A DNA stretch of 64,000 nucleotides from Chamaecyparis obtusa (taxonomy: Eukaryota > Streptophyta > Pinopsida > Cupressales > Cupressaceae), in contig BSBK01002060.1 of the NCBI GenBank assembly GCA_027943335.1, positions 744,001-808,000 of the forward strand, written 5' to 3'. Below the pieces are notes generated by a model. The model had not been told where the DNA came from. It worked only from the letters and a program-made list of their open reading frames with translations, and searched no databases. This document shows, in pieces, positions 1 to 10,859 of the stretch (positions are counted from its first letter, which is position 1; every line of letters starts with the position of its first letter). The position numbers and the translations under genes are program-made.

Positions 1-1
1 C

Positions 2-796
2 ATGGCTTTAATAGGAGACAAGGAATTGAAAGAGAGAATGCACACTGCATTGAATAAACTAGATCGTCCATTTCAGCGAACAAAGGACCTCCTAAGAACT
101 TTGGAGGAGTTGGAAACTTATTTAGGCAAGGTTGATCAGTCAGATTCCTATGCTATGCAAACAACTTTATCTCCAGTATTTGGTTCTTTGGTGAAGCCCC
201 GATTATTGAGACATCATGATGAGGTGGTAAGACTTGCAGCTCTCTTTTGCATTAGTGAAATCATGAGGATAATAGCTGGCTTTAATTCTTATGATGATCA
301 GATTATGAGAGAGGTACTTCATGCCATGGTGAAAAGCTTCGAAAGGTTGGATGACATCAGGGACCCTCATTTCACAAAGAGGGCAAGATTACTTGAAGTA
401 TTTGCATGGTGTAGGTTTGAAAACATTATGTTGTCAATAGGTTGTATTGATGACATTCGCAGAATGTTTAACACATTTTTGAATATTTTGGATGAGTTTC
501 ATTCCAGCAATGTATTAGCAACAATGCACTCTATCATGTTCACAATTTTGTTTGAGGAGAAGGATGAAATTTTTAAACTTCTGGCAGAAGATTTATGGCA
601 TGTTTGGACAAAAGAGAGGAATGTGTCACCTATGGCATGTACGTGGTTAAAGAGCCTGATTAATAGGCCTAAGGATCGAAGTACCTTCCCTATGACAGGC
701 AGAAACTTGTATGATGAGTTTGACAGACATGCTGATCCGGTATTGGGAGATGTTAGCACATCTTCACGTAATGATTTATTTGCATCATCTTCATAG
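2..796 (+). pseudogene. PDS5-like N-terminal HEAT segment, captured in an LTR element
   Basis: The 264 codons resemble the N-terminal helical-repeat region of plant PDS5 sister-chromatid cohesion proteins. Landmarks are LVKPRLLRH (about residue 63), then ISEIMRI, YDDQIMREV and LLEVFAWCRFENIML, and a HEAT-like helix pattern to about residue 225. Known family role: PDS5 binds and regulates cohesin on chromosomes. PDS5 genes normally have many introns; this stretch has none, which suggests a cDNA-derived or retrotransposed copy. The frame closes at TAG 794-796 and reopens in the same frame into the acidic ORF, so the stop is probably a mutated CAG. The window starts inside or just before the ORF, so the true start is unknown. 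It is probably part of the element whose LTR begins at 3949, not a working host gene. The family call is fairly sure; capture is inference. Confidence 0.72.
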
Positions 797-802
797 GCAG
801 AA

Positions 803-3094
803 GTGGTTACAGATGTTGTACAGGTTGAGCCAGTTGCATCAGAAGGTGATATCACAGGCACACCGGATGGCATGAGTGACACTGACAGTGATTGTGGTAC
901 AGTTGGTCTTGATGATGTCACAGGTGCTCAAAATAGTAACTACAACACAGTGGATTCAGATGATGATTGTGAGGAGGTTGTTGTGCATGATGATGAGATA
1001 CCTATCAGCGATGAGCAGACATTGAGTATTCAGGACTTTGCTGATAGAGAGTATCAGGCACAGTTAGATGCTACATCACACGAGGTTGAGGCACATAGTA
1101 CTTCACATGTTTTGTCCAGTCAGCTTAGGGTAAGCGAGGATGGGATTGTGACTTCATTATCTCATCATGACAGGATGCGGGAGATGATAGAGGATCACAT
1201 CCGGATGATTCAGTTACAGGACAGACATAAGGGAGTTCAGGCAGAGTCTTCTTGTGTTGACTTACAGGCGATCAGGGAAGGAATGGGAACGATGAAGATG
1301 AGTTATTTACATCTTCTTTCAGAGCGTGACCATCTTCTTCGCCTTGCCAAAGATCATTTAGATGCCTTGAGGAGGAAGGAGGAGGAAGTTGGCAGGCTTT
1401 CTCGAGAGTTCGAGGACACTCGAGCCTCTTTGTTGAGTACTCCATTGGCATTACAGGACTTAGAGAGACATGTGGATGGGTATGGCGTGGAGTTGAGTTC
1501 AGCTTCATCTTACACACCTGATACTCAGCTTTCTGAGACATGCGGATCACATGTGGTTGTCGATAGTTGTGAGAGTTCACCTTGCATCCAAGATTCAGGG
1601 ATAGTGTCAATTATGGCAGACATGGATGTGGGATCAGCTGATATTGGGATTGAGCAGGCTACTCAGGTACGAATTTTGCTTGAGGTGTCAGTCGGTTCCA
1701 GTTTACGGATGAGGACTCAGGATTGTTACATTGGCGTTTGGGATTCTGTTGACTGGAGATCTTTATCATCTATTGGTAGCAGTGATTGTTTGAGTGCTAT
1801 CATGGATTTGATTAGCAGATTACACGGTGTTGTTCTCATTCATACCAGCAGCTTGTTAGATGTTGGTATTAGTCTTTATACACCGATGTTAGGAGTAGTG
1901 TACATTTCCAGTCGACCACTTAGGGTGCAGTGGGTTTGTGATAATTTAGGCACATCTGAGGTGTTAGTGATTACAAATGAGTCCCAGGATCGCACTGGCC
2001 TTGATGACATCCAGGAGTCTACTGCGGACAGTTTTGAGGATTTAGCTTCCTCGGCAGATTCATTTGTTACAGTGGAGTTGGGCAGTGATGCTACAGTTTT
2101 TGATACTCCAAATGATGATGTGAGCTTTGGAGTTGACTTGCAGAGTATGGATGGTAGTACTCCAACGATTAGTGACTTTGAGTCTACTCCTTTGGATAGT
2201 GTGGCAGAGGAGGATTGTAGGAGACAGTCTAGCCAGCGCCATCATGTGTCTAGTCAGCTGAGAGTTAGTGAGCGAGACATTGCTATCGCTTGCCAGCATT
2301 TTGATGTTGCTCGTCAGTTGTTAGCAGTTTATGGATGGGGTTCTCCTACTAGTGATGAGCAGGGAGGCAGTTATCTTTCCTTGACAGAGATCCACTTTTT
2401 ATGGGAGGCTATCCGGATTCTAAGACATGATTATATGCAGTTGGTAGCCGATAGAGATTATCTTATGGAGTGGGGCAGTACAGCATATGACGCATTGTTG
2501 ATCAAGGAAGATGAGGTGAGTGAGGTTACTCAGCAGCTCGAGGTGACTTCTGAGATTCTTGAGAGTACACAGTTGGCTTTCGAGGAGTCACAGTTTCATT
2601 TGGCTGAGGTGACCATGGAGTTAGAGCGATTTCAGACTTTACCAAATTCCGTACAGTCACAGGTTGTGGTATCTGGTGATCTGAGGATGTCCATGGTTGA
2701 GATTGTTAGAGACAGTGGAGATGAGGATATATCTATCCTCGATACTAGTAGTGGCATATTTTGTTCCCTTCCACTAGAGTCAGGCTTGGTTGAGTTGGGT
2801 GTTGCAGCTGAGCATTGTGGTGTGTTTGACTTGGTGGTGGTCTCTACTACTGATGGCACGGAGACTAGTGATGTTGTACCAGGAATCATGTTTGATGTTG
2901 ATGAGCCGGCAGTTGGTATGGTTCTTGCTAGCGATACTACTCCTTTGGAGGTGTCTTCGGAGGTAGTCGTTGGTGCGGGCTTGGTTAGTGATCAGTTGCA
3001 GTTAGTTCCATTGGGATTGCAGTCTGAGCCACTGACTGATATTGGCGCATTTTATCGACATTACACTGAGGTATGCTCATCAGTTTACTTTTGA
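803..3094 (+). CDS. Acidic coiled-coil ORF of a non-autonomous gypsy-type element
   Basis: This 763-codon frame continues the PDS5-like frame after one TAG. No catalytic domain is recognised. It is rich in Asp, Glu, Ser and Val. Two related blocks both begin SSQLRVSE (about residues 105 and 482) and lead into predicted coiled coils with ERDHLLRLAKDHLDALRRKE in the first and DRDYLMEWGSTAYDALLIKE in the second. This is an internal duplication with a period near 1.13 kb. The end is artificial: a +1 shift near 3069 moves the related reading into another frame. There is no gag knuckle, protease, RT or integrase, yet a gypsy-style 3' end follows, so it looks like cargo of a non-autonomous element. 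A chimeric or rapidly evolving gag-like protein is an alternative. Confidence 0.55.
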   Translation: MVTDVVQVEPVASEGDITGTPDGMSDTDSDCGTVGLDDVTGAQNSNYNTVDSDDDCEEVVVHDDEIPISDEQTLSIQDFADREYQAQLDATSHEVEAHSTSHVLSSQLRVSEDGIVTSLSHHDRMREMIEDHIRMIQLQDRHKGVQAESSCVDLQAIREGMGTMKMSYLHLLSERDHLLRLAKDHLDALRRKEEEVGRLSREFEDTRASLLSTPLALQDLERHVDGYGVELSSASSYTPDTQLSETCGSHVVVDSCESSPCIQDSGIVSIMADMDVGSADIGIEQATQVRILLEVSVGSSLRMRTQDCYIGVWDSVDWRSLSSIGSSDCLSAIMDLISRLHGVVLIHTSSLLDVGISLYTPMLGVVYISSRPLRVQWVCDNLGTSEVLVITNESQDRTGLDDIQESTADSFEDLASSADSFVTVELGSDATVFDTPNDDVSFGVDLQSMDGSTPTISDFESTPLDSVAEEDCRRQSSQRHHVSSQLRVSERDIAIACQHFDVARQLLAVYGWGSPTSDEQGGSYLSLTEIHFLWEAIRILRHDYMQLVADRDYLMEWGSTAYDALLIKEDEVSEVTQQLEVTSEILESTQLAFEESQFHLAEVTMELERFQTLPNSVQSQVVVSGDLRMSMVEIVRDSGDEDISILDTSSGIFCSLPLESGLVELGVAAEHCGVFDLVVVSTTDGTETSDVVPGIMFDVDEPAVGMVLASDTTPLEVSSEVVVGAGLVSDQLQLVPLGLQSEPLTDIGAFYRHYTEVCSSVYF

Positions 3095-3947
3095 TCCATA
3101 TGTTGATGAGTTGATGATACGGAGATTTACTTTGGGTCCTACTGCTTGTCATCAGTTATGGTATGGTTTGACTCCACGGGTAGATAGTTGTGAGGCATAT
3201 GACGTGGTGTTGGGTTCTGTGAGCGACAGCTGGATGATTCGTGACCACGAGATTGGGGGTGATACTGATGTTGATGAGTCAGCCGTTGCTCTTGTTTTCA
3301 CTCCCTTGGCTATGTCATCTCCTGACTTAGCTAGTGATTAGTCACAGTTGGTTGCATCACGTTTGCAGGATGAGTTGGTTGGTTCTTTTTACTGGCATTA
3401 TATTTCAGGGTATGTTCATCGGCTTGCTTTTGATTCATGTATTGAGGAGTTGATGGCAGGCAGATTTGGCTTGAGTTATGGTTATCTGTTGTGTGATGCC
3501 TATTTGCCATCAGCGGTGCATGGGAGTTATGGTGATGTAAGCATGGCTGGTGATCTGCAGAGATATGTTGACTACAGTTGGTGTACAGTGTGTGGATTCT
3601 CCGCACTTGGTGCAGTTTCATTTTGGAGTGTTCACCATTGTTGCAGAGTTGGAGTGTGCTTTCTGCACAGCATGGTGAGATGTGTTGATAGCATCTACTT
3701 GGATTCTGATATGTTCAGAGTTGGTGTCACGTGGGTTTCGGGTTGTGGCAGTTGTTACCTTGGATTTCAGTTGAGCAGTATTGGTCAGTTTAATTATGGA
3801 TTCCTCTTGGTTATATTACCAAGATTGTTGCCGGAGCTTGTGTTGGTTGACAGCAGTGTAGGTCATGACTACATTTGTGATTCAGGTGGATTGATTGGTT
3901 TATTGCTCAATCATTGCTTGGGGACAAGCAATTTCAAGAAGGGCGGA
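3042..3947 (+). pseudogene. Degraded 3' continuation of the acidic ORF, tandemly duplicated
   Basis: After the frameshift the coding signal continues in another frame to TAG 3339-3341 and then reopens to 3971. Two blocks are related. The first reads YAHQFTFDPYVDELMIRRF and the second YVHRLAFDSCIEELMAGRF, each preceded by an SD-x-LQL or SD-stop-SQL stretch. The DNA period is about 346 bp (around 2986 and 3332). The stop at 3339 stands where the other copy has Gln, again fitting CAG to TAG. The last codons match the usual end of plant gypsy polyproteins, a degenerate form of EDKQFQWGRTVMS that runs into the PPT. Function unknown. Confidence 0.5.
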
Positions 3948-3948
3948 C
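3934..3948 (+). other. Polypurine tract of element 1
   Basis: The purine-rich run CAAGAAGGGCGGAC lies directly before TGTCATGTCCCC. The same layout occurs at 13102-13117 and 14340-14352, before LTRs that start TGTAATGTCCCC. It is the expected plus-strand priming site at the 3' end of a gypsy element. Confidence 0.65.
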
Positions 3949-4960
3949 TGTCATGTCCCCATTTTGGCTGACATCGTTTAGCGTGTCGGATCAGTCTATC
4001 ATGGGCTCTCGTAGACTGGTGGCGATGTAGAGAGAGTCATTTTGCAGATCAGATGGTCATATTTGCTCTTGGAGAAGTGGTTAAGAGATTATATTTTATT
4101 ATTATGTGTTAGCGGGGCCCACTTGTTATAATTTTAAGTTGAGATTGCACTTTTTTTATATTATAAAGTTACTTTATTATAAAGTGCATTATAATATGAT
4201 TTTATAATGGATGTTTCTAGAAGTTCTTAGTAACTTTTTAGAAAAGTGAATAAATAGAGGGCTGGGCCTCTCATTTGAACATGCTTGGATTGGGGATTTC
4301 TTCTACTTCTTCATTGTGAAGCAATTTGTAGCCTTGTGGTCTGCAAATACTATTCGATCTTTGGGAACGATAACTCCCTTGGATTGGCATAACTGAGGTA
4401 GTGAAATATCTATTGAAGGGTTGCACATTGGATGTGGTATTCAGCCATTTCATGTTGAGCTTTTTTGGAATCCTCAGATTTACTTGAGGGTTTGAGTTTT
4501 TTGGTTGCAAGAGCGAAAAAGCAAATCCGAAAAAGCAGGTCCAAAAAAGCAGTCCGAAAAAGTGGGTCCGAAAAAGCAAGTCCGAAAAAGCAGATCCGAA
4601 AAAGCAATCCGAAAAAGCAAGTCCGAAAAAGCAGACCCGAAAAATTCATTTGAGGATTGATTTGAGGACTTGAAATTGATGGAATAAGGGTTTGAGATTC
4701 ACTCTTGCATTGGTGGATCATTTTGGTGATTGATTGAAGACAAATTGGCACATTTTCAGTTCTTCAATTTTAGGGCTTGGAATCAAAGTTTTGTTCATAA
4801 CTTCCTATCTACTTAGAGATAATTTTTATGCATTGGAGGGATTATTAATACATCATTGGCGATTTTGTTCATACCTTTTTGGTGGCCCAAAACCTTGCAT
4901 ATAATTTGCAGTGGGTGCCGTACAGTACGGCCCTGGTACGGCAGGTTGCAGAGGACAGTA
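3949..4960 (+). repeat. 3' LTR of element 1 (right end not found)
   Basis: It starts TGTCATGTCCCC immediately after the PPT. It has an AT-rich stretch with repeated ATTATAAAGT words (about 4150-4210) and a TATA-like GAATAAATAG at 4246-4255, which suggests a U3/R boundary. It contains a 13-14-bp minisatellite (4510-4648) and a perfect inverted repeat GCCGTAC-A-GTACGGC at 4917-4931. No terminal CATGACA or CATTACA end was found, so the right boundary is a guess. Confidence 0.5.
4510..4648 (+). repeat. 13-14-bp minisatellite (AAGCARGTCCGAAA)n
   Basis: About ten imperfect head-to-tail units of AAGCAAGTCCGAAA lie within the LTR of element 1. ORFs here on either strand simply translate the repeat (Lys/Arg/Ser-rich on plus, Phe/Leu-rich on minus) and are not treated as genes. 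Confidence 0.85.
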
Positions 4961-5849
4961 CAGCAGTCATTGTGGGGGCAGTTTGGGGTTGTTTCCAATC
5001 CACATTGCATCAGCAGACAGCAGCATATCAAGGACAGCGTACCCAGGTTCCATTATATCTTTTTGTTGTAGACTGCACTGCTGTAACAGTCATATTAGTA
5101 TTCAGAAATCAGTCTTTGTTATCATTGCAATTGTCATCAGTTATTGCTACATTGTATACTGAATTGATATAGTAGAAACGGGTGTATTGCAAGGGCATAT
5201 TAAGGTTCATTGTTTATGTGAAACAGTCCATACTTTTTGTCATAATTCAGTGGTTGTAACAGTCTACAAAATCTGCCTTGTAATCAGACTTGTTATCATC
5301 ATTGACATAGCAAGGAAAGAAGCATTGGCTGTCTTAGTATGATAGTGCATGGAATGGAGTCATAGAAGTGCATTGAATGAACTAGTTATTGTCATAGTCT
5401 CTCAGTCATTCATGATATATGGTAATCAGATATTTGCAAGGATATTGCCACATTGTTATTGCATTGTAATTCTGAATATTGTCACAGTCAAGTCTAAACT
5501 GAGAACAGACATTGTATTCAGTCCTTGCATTGTAATTGGGTACATTGATAGGATTATATTCATGTAAGAGGGTTCATATGTTTCACATCCTATTTCATAT
5601 GTTGTCATCAATCTATAACAGTGCTGTTATGTATTAGATGCCTCAGTCTCATATATTCTGAAAGTGTAATCAGAATTTGATTTATTAGTTCGATACCCTT
5701 GTTGCTCATTGTTTACATTGGCATTGTTATATCTATTATATCTTGTGGATTTGATGCTCAAAACGACTATAACCTTGAAACACCACATCTCAAACAAACA
5801 ATTCAGTTGCTTGCCAAGTGTTTGACGAATTGTCTCAGTCCAGATTTGG
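4961..5849. other. Unassigned stretch between LTR 1 and gypsy pol
   Basis: No credible gene is seen. The text has many weakly repeated CATTGT, TCAGTC and GTTATCATT words. It could be the rest of LTR 1, or decayed 5' sequence of gypsy element 2. The short ORFs here have no recognisable motif. Confidence 0.4.
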
Positions 5850-8331
5850 GGGTTTTAGTGGCCTTTATAGTAAGGGTCATTACACTCAGCATGACATGGA
5901 TGGCCTCGGTAGTTGAGTTCACACTCAACCTAGCAAAATTGGAGATGAGATTCTTGCATGAGGGCAGAACTGTTGTACTTAGAGGACTTTTGGATGGGGG
6001 CTGTAGAGTAATCTCCTTGAGGAGAATGCAGAGGCTTTTTCGGCATGATGATGTAAAATGGGTGGCAAAATGTTTCACTATGCCAGCTTCACAGGAGCCA
6101 CAGGTGAAGAGTCATCCACTAGATATCCAGGAGATACTTGACAGGCACGCTAAAGTTTTTGGCGAGATTTCACATGAGGTTCCTCTGGACAGGGGGATAG
6201 AGCATGTAATTGAGCTCAAGGAAGGAGACAAACCAGTTATGATTACTCCCTATCGTCATCCTAAGAAACACAAGGATGAGATAGAGAAGGCAATGAAGGA
6301 GTTGTTGGAGATGGGGCATATTAGGCCTAGCAAAAGCCCCTTCGCTTCAGCAGTAGTGTTGGTAAAGAAGAAGGATGGGACGATGTGCATGTGCATCGAT
6401 TACAGGGCATTAAATAAGAAGATCATTAAGAACATATATCCCATCTTGTGGATAGATGAGTTGATTGATGAGCTGCATGGTGCATGCTTCTTTACGAAGA
6501 TTGATTTGCGGTCAGGGTATCATCAGATCAAGATGAGGGTGGATGACATTGAGAAGACTACCTTTCGATGTCACTAAGGTCACTTCGAGTTTTTGGTTAT
6601 GCCATTTGGGCTAACCAATGCCCCTGCTACTTTCTAGAGTTGCATGAATCAGGTATTCAGGGGGCAACTTAGGAGATTTGTCCAGATTTTCTTTGATAAC
6701 ATTCTGGTCTTCAGTAAGACTTGGGAGGAGCATTTACAACATCTAGAGATAGTGTTGTCCATTTTGGAGAAAGAGTCACTATATGCCAAGGAATCTAAGT
6801 GTGAGTTTGGGTTGACTGAGTTACTATACCTTGGGCATATCATTAGTGCAGATGGAGTTCGGGTAGATCCCAAAAAGATTAGAGCTATTGTTGATTGGCC
6901 TACTCCTACGAACCTCACACAGCTTAAGGGGTTCTTTTGTCTCTGCGGGTTTTATAGGAGATTTGTTAAGGGATTTTCACAGACCGCTGCACCCTTGACA
7001 GACCTTACTAGGAAAGGGGCCTTCATATGGACAGGGGCAGCTCAGAGATGCTTCGATCATTTCAAGCAGGTGATGTCATCATGTCCAGTATTAGCTCTAC
7101 AGGACTTCACGAAGCCATTTGAGCTTCATTGTGATGCATCGGGTGATGGGATTGGGGCAGTCTTGATGTAGGAGAAGCATCCCATTGCTTTTGAGAGTAG
7201 GAAGCTCCGTGGAGTGGAGAGGAGCTATTCCATCTATGACCGGGAGATGTTGGCCATTATGCATGCATTGGCCAAGTTTCGGTCCTACCTGGTTGGAAGG
7301 AGGTTTGTTATCAAGATTGATCACAACAACATCAAATACTTCATGAGCCAACGTGACTTGAATGATAGACAACAGAAGTGGATTACGAAGTTGCAGGCTT
7401 ATGACTTTGACATTGAGTTTGTCAAAGGTAAGAAGAATGTGGTGGCAGATGCTCTATCCAGGAGACCTCATATTTGTGCTCTAGTTTAGATTACAAGAGA
7501 TTGGAGAAATAAGATTACAGCAGAGTATGCAAGGGACCCTTGGGCTTCTGGGGTGATTGCAGGCACCATACAGGATGATCGTTATGTGGTGATGGACGGA
7601 TTGATCAAGTTTCAGGGTAGGGTATATTTGATTCCTTCATCACAGTTTATGGAGGTAATACTGAAGGCATTTCATGATGCACCTATAGCTGGACATCCAA
7701 GGGTCTTTAAGACCTATAGGCAGATCTGTGAGCAGTTCACATGGAGAGGGCTCAAGGATGATGTTCAGAAGCATGTCAGGGAGTGTGTCGTTTGTCAGCA
7801 GAATAAGAGAGAGCACACATATCCTGCAGTGCTATTACAGCCTTTGCCCATTTCGAATAGGAAATGGGAAAGTATTTCCATGGACTTCATCACCGGGTTA
7901 CCACAAGTACAGGGGAGAGATTGCATCTATGTGGTAGTTGACCGGTTGACAAAGTTTGCTCACTTCTTTTCTATTCCATCCACCTACACAGCAGCACAGG
8001 TTGCCGATCTTTTCTTCAGAGAGATATTTAGGTTACATGGGCTACCTAGTTTCATTGTCAGTGACTGGGATAGTAAATTTATGAGTGCTTTTTGGCAGGA
8101 ATTGTTTGGGTTGTGTGGCACAAATCTTACACCTAGCACTAGTTATCATCCGCAGACAGATGGGCAGACGGAGATTGTGAATAAATGGGTGGAAGGATAT
8201 CTGAGGAACTATGTGACTGCACAACAGAGAGCTTGGGTCAGACGGCTACATATGGGAGAGTATTGTTATAACACCACTTATCATGTCCATCAAGATGACT
8301 CCATTCATGGCACTGTATGGTTATGAAGCAC
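5850..8331 (+). pseudogene. Ty3/gypsy pol, part 1: RT, RNase H, integrase core (element 2)
   Basis: One frame (starting near 5850) carries, in order: a fragment before RT; RT from about 6180 ([42 protein letters not shown]); RNase H (ELHCDASGDGIGAVL, DREMLAIMHAL, VVADALSRRP); and integrase with an HHCC finger (H-GH-C-x2-C, 7670-7802), core MDFITGLP, SDWDSKF and TDGQTEIVNKWVE, so D, D and E are present. Four stops interrupt it: TAA 6575, TAG 6635, 7169 and 7487, all explicable as mutated CAA or CAG. The RT motif reads FFDN instead of the FxDD type, so a catalytic Asp is lost. A 1-base loss near 8283 shifts the frame. No gag or protease was found. The copy is dead. It is split at 8331/12516 by the solo LTR. 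Confidence 0.9.
8327..8331 (+). repeat. Target-site duplication AGCAC, left copy
   Basis: AGCAC immediately precedes TGTTGGCT and recurs at 12516-12520 after GGACAACA. The integrase reading ALYGYEA / PSFIDL joins across it, which confirms the insertion point. Confidence 0.9.
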
Positions 8332-9114
8332 TGTTGGCTAAAATTTTTGTAAGCCACTAAGACTACACCTTACAAAATTGTAATTTTCTCATGAGATAAA
8401 TCTCTCCTCTTAGCAATAGGGGAGGCTCCCTTCTTACCATAGGTGGCTTCAACAGGAACTTAACTGAAATTACAAAAATGGCGGTTCTCTTAATCAATTC
8501 CTCTTTTTTCATGAATGATTTGCATACAACTACAACTTTCCAACTTAACAAAAAGTGTCTTATTGCTACGATAATACCGGTGACCTTGGAGTTGACATAA
8601 GAACAATACTAGGGGCAGCAGCTTTCTTTTCTATATTTTGTGAAACAAAAACAGGAACCCAAAGTCTCCTGCGCTTGTCTCGTGAGGATTCAAGCAGAAT
8701 AGCCAATAAGGCACAAAGTCTCTTACCGGATACTCTCAAATTTAATAAAAACACTTACAACTGAAGCCCAAAGTCTTCAGCTCTAAGTAATTGCAGCCAC
8801 TACTATCTATCACAATTTGTCCTTCTGCAGCACAAAGTCTTCAAAAGTTCAAATTGGCTCTGAATGCAATAGGCAGCTCAAAGTCTGCGCAATTGGATCC
8901 AAATCCCTCTTGAATCAAAGCATTAAAACTCACAGTCAAGTCAAGAAAATGTCGTCACATAACAGTTTGAATTGGCACAAAGTCTCAAAACAATCTGCCT
9001 CTTTTATTGAAAGCAATCTGATTTACATCCAAGCACAAAGTCTTAGAGTGTGCAATACAAATTGGCATAATTTTCTTGCCTTGCTAAAAGATGATTATTT
9101 ACAATGAGCTCCCT

Positions 9115-9126
9115 CCTTTATATAGG
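9115..9126 (-). promoter_or_regulatory. Probable LTR core promoter (TATATAAAGG), solo LTR E
   Basis: The minus strand reads CCTATATAAAGG, conserved at 19425-19436 in LTR A. It lies about 0.78 kb before the LTR end next to the PBS, a plausible place for the start of the genomic transcript. Flanking purine-rich GAGGAGAGAG text is also conserved. Confidence 0.5.
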
Positions 9127-9844
9127 AAAAGAGGAGAGAGAAAGGTGGAGAGAAAAGGGGAAAACCCTTAACCACCTTGACTTATTCCCTAACTAACTAA
9201 CTAATTTTGACTTTTTCAAAGTTGCATGCCTAATGCACTTGCAACGTGATTACATGTTACAACTTTGCACGTGATACTATCACATGCAATTACATATGTC
9301 AAATACAAATTACAAAGACATGATGAAAACATTCTAAGTGCCTGACAAGACATGACACCTATTACATCATCCTTCATTTGTCTTCATGTTGCTCCAGGAT
9401 GCCTGATGCTTAATATACTCTGGTATGATGGAAGCATCTTGATTTGGAACATGAACCTGCATCCTTGACTGTTATGTATTGATGGCATCAACAAATTGCC
9501 TTCTTGAAATCAGTCTTGAAAACTTTCTATGCCGTCATTGTTCCAGTCTTCAACTCTTTGCACTGGCATGGAAGATCACTCTCTCGTAAATGGGGTTTTT
9601 GAATCCCATTACATGTCATTTTGGAAAGTATTTGTCAGCCACAAACATGGTTTAGAGGTCCATTTGCAGCTTTTGGAAAAGCGAGAAAACTGTATGTAAA
9701 CTCTTGGAGGTGGGATTTTAGCTTGTATTTGCATGATGGAGAAGAACCTTCTTCCGCTTGGGAGGAACTTGCATTATTTCTAGAAACAAAACAATCACAA
9801 ACTTTTGAAGCCAAAAATCCTTCTTTGAATCTTCAATTATGTAG

Positions 9845-9935
9845 CATGTGATATGAAAATTCCACAAGGTGAGAACATCTTCATAAGATAGATTCATTGC
9901 ATGATTTTTGATGCAAATGAGTGAGTTTTCGGATG
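9845..9935 (-). pseudogene. Remnant of the start of the LTR-borne ORF, in E
   Basis: The minus-strand reading includes EDVLTLWNFH, matching EDVLTLWNFY at the start of the ORF in copy B (28974). About 3.3 kb of the ORF present in A and B is missing here and unrelated sequence follows. It shows that the ORF start lies inside the LTR of a copy whose ends are fixed by a target-site duplication. Confidence 0.6.
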
Positions 9936-10112
9936 TTATGAACAAGAAAATGGCTGGAAATTTTGGGACAGCGAAATGATGGATGGGTTTGAGCTCAAAA
10001 TGGTTACTTATATGGTGAGAAAAACCCAAAAATGGGTTTTTGGAGGGTAATAGCACGTGCGGACAGCAAGCTTTATGTGTGGAAAATGCATGGAAAATGA
10101 GCAGCATAACAT

Positions 10113-10121
10113 CTATTTATA
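10113..10121 (-). promoter_or_regulatory. TATA-like box upstream of the LTR-borne ORF (E)
   Basis: The minus strand reads TATAAATAG. The matching place in B (around 29152-29160) reads TATAAGTAG, and A (around 23225) reads TATAAAGTA. It lies about 170-200 bp before the ORF start, beside a conserved block CCACCATCATGAGTTTTA (plus strand) present in all three copies. Confidence 0.45.
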
Positions 10122-10859
10122 ATGAATTATTATGTTTTTATCATAAGAAAGTGTGCAAGCAACCACCATCATGAGTTTTAAGTCACATGGCAGCGATATA
10201 ACAAGCGTGGATGGAGTGCGTGTAAGAATGAAAGTGGGATTTTGAAATGGATTTGCATGGGCATATCAATGAGCTTGCTTTCTTTGACGGTTTCTTTCAA
10301 GAATGGGGTTTTTAATCCCGACTGCATATGCAAGCAAGTGAAGACTCTTGCATATGCAACTTGGAGAATGTAGATGGAAGAAGAAGGATCATTAAAACAA
10401 ACATAACATGTAAATCTGAAATAGAAATGAAAACTTACATGTTAATCAAAAACCAAAACATGAACTTGGGGGAAAAACTTAAGGAAAAATTACCTCAACT
10501 CAGAAGAAGAAGTCTTGCCAAATCTTTGAGCAAAATCTGAAATAAATCCAAAAAGATTTTCGGATTTAGAAAAGGTAAGCTCAAAAGATCATATATAGAC
10601 TTCAATCCTAGTCTTAATCCTCTTATTTTGGAGGGTCAAAATGCAATGATTGCCAAGTGGGAAGAAAAGAGAGATTAAATGCAAGGAAATAGCAACTGTT
10701 TTGACCATTTTCAATGCACATGTAATGACAACCAAAAACGACATCCAGGACATCAAAAACAGCTTAGAAATGATGATAAACAAGCTGCAAATGAAAGGTA
10801 ATACCTGAGAACTCATCTTAGAAGGAAAAGCTTTGATTTTGATAAAGAAAAATGGCCAA

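Noticed and set aside
2..3094. Functional host PDS5 gene
   Set aside because: Only the N-terminal segment is present, intronless, with an in-frame stop, fused to non-PDS5 sequence and a retroelement 3' end.
4271..4751. Phe/Leu-rich minus ORFs and Lys/Arg-rich plus ORF
   Set aside because: These are translations of the 13-14-bp minisatellite, open in several frames by composition.
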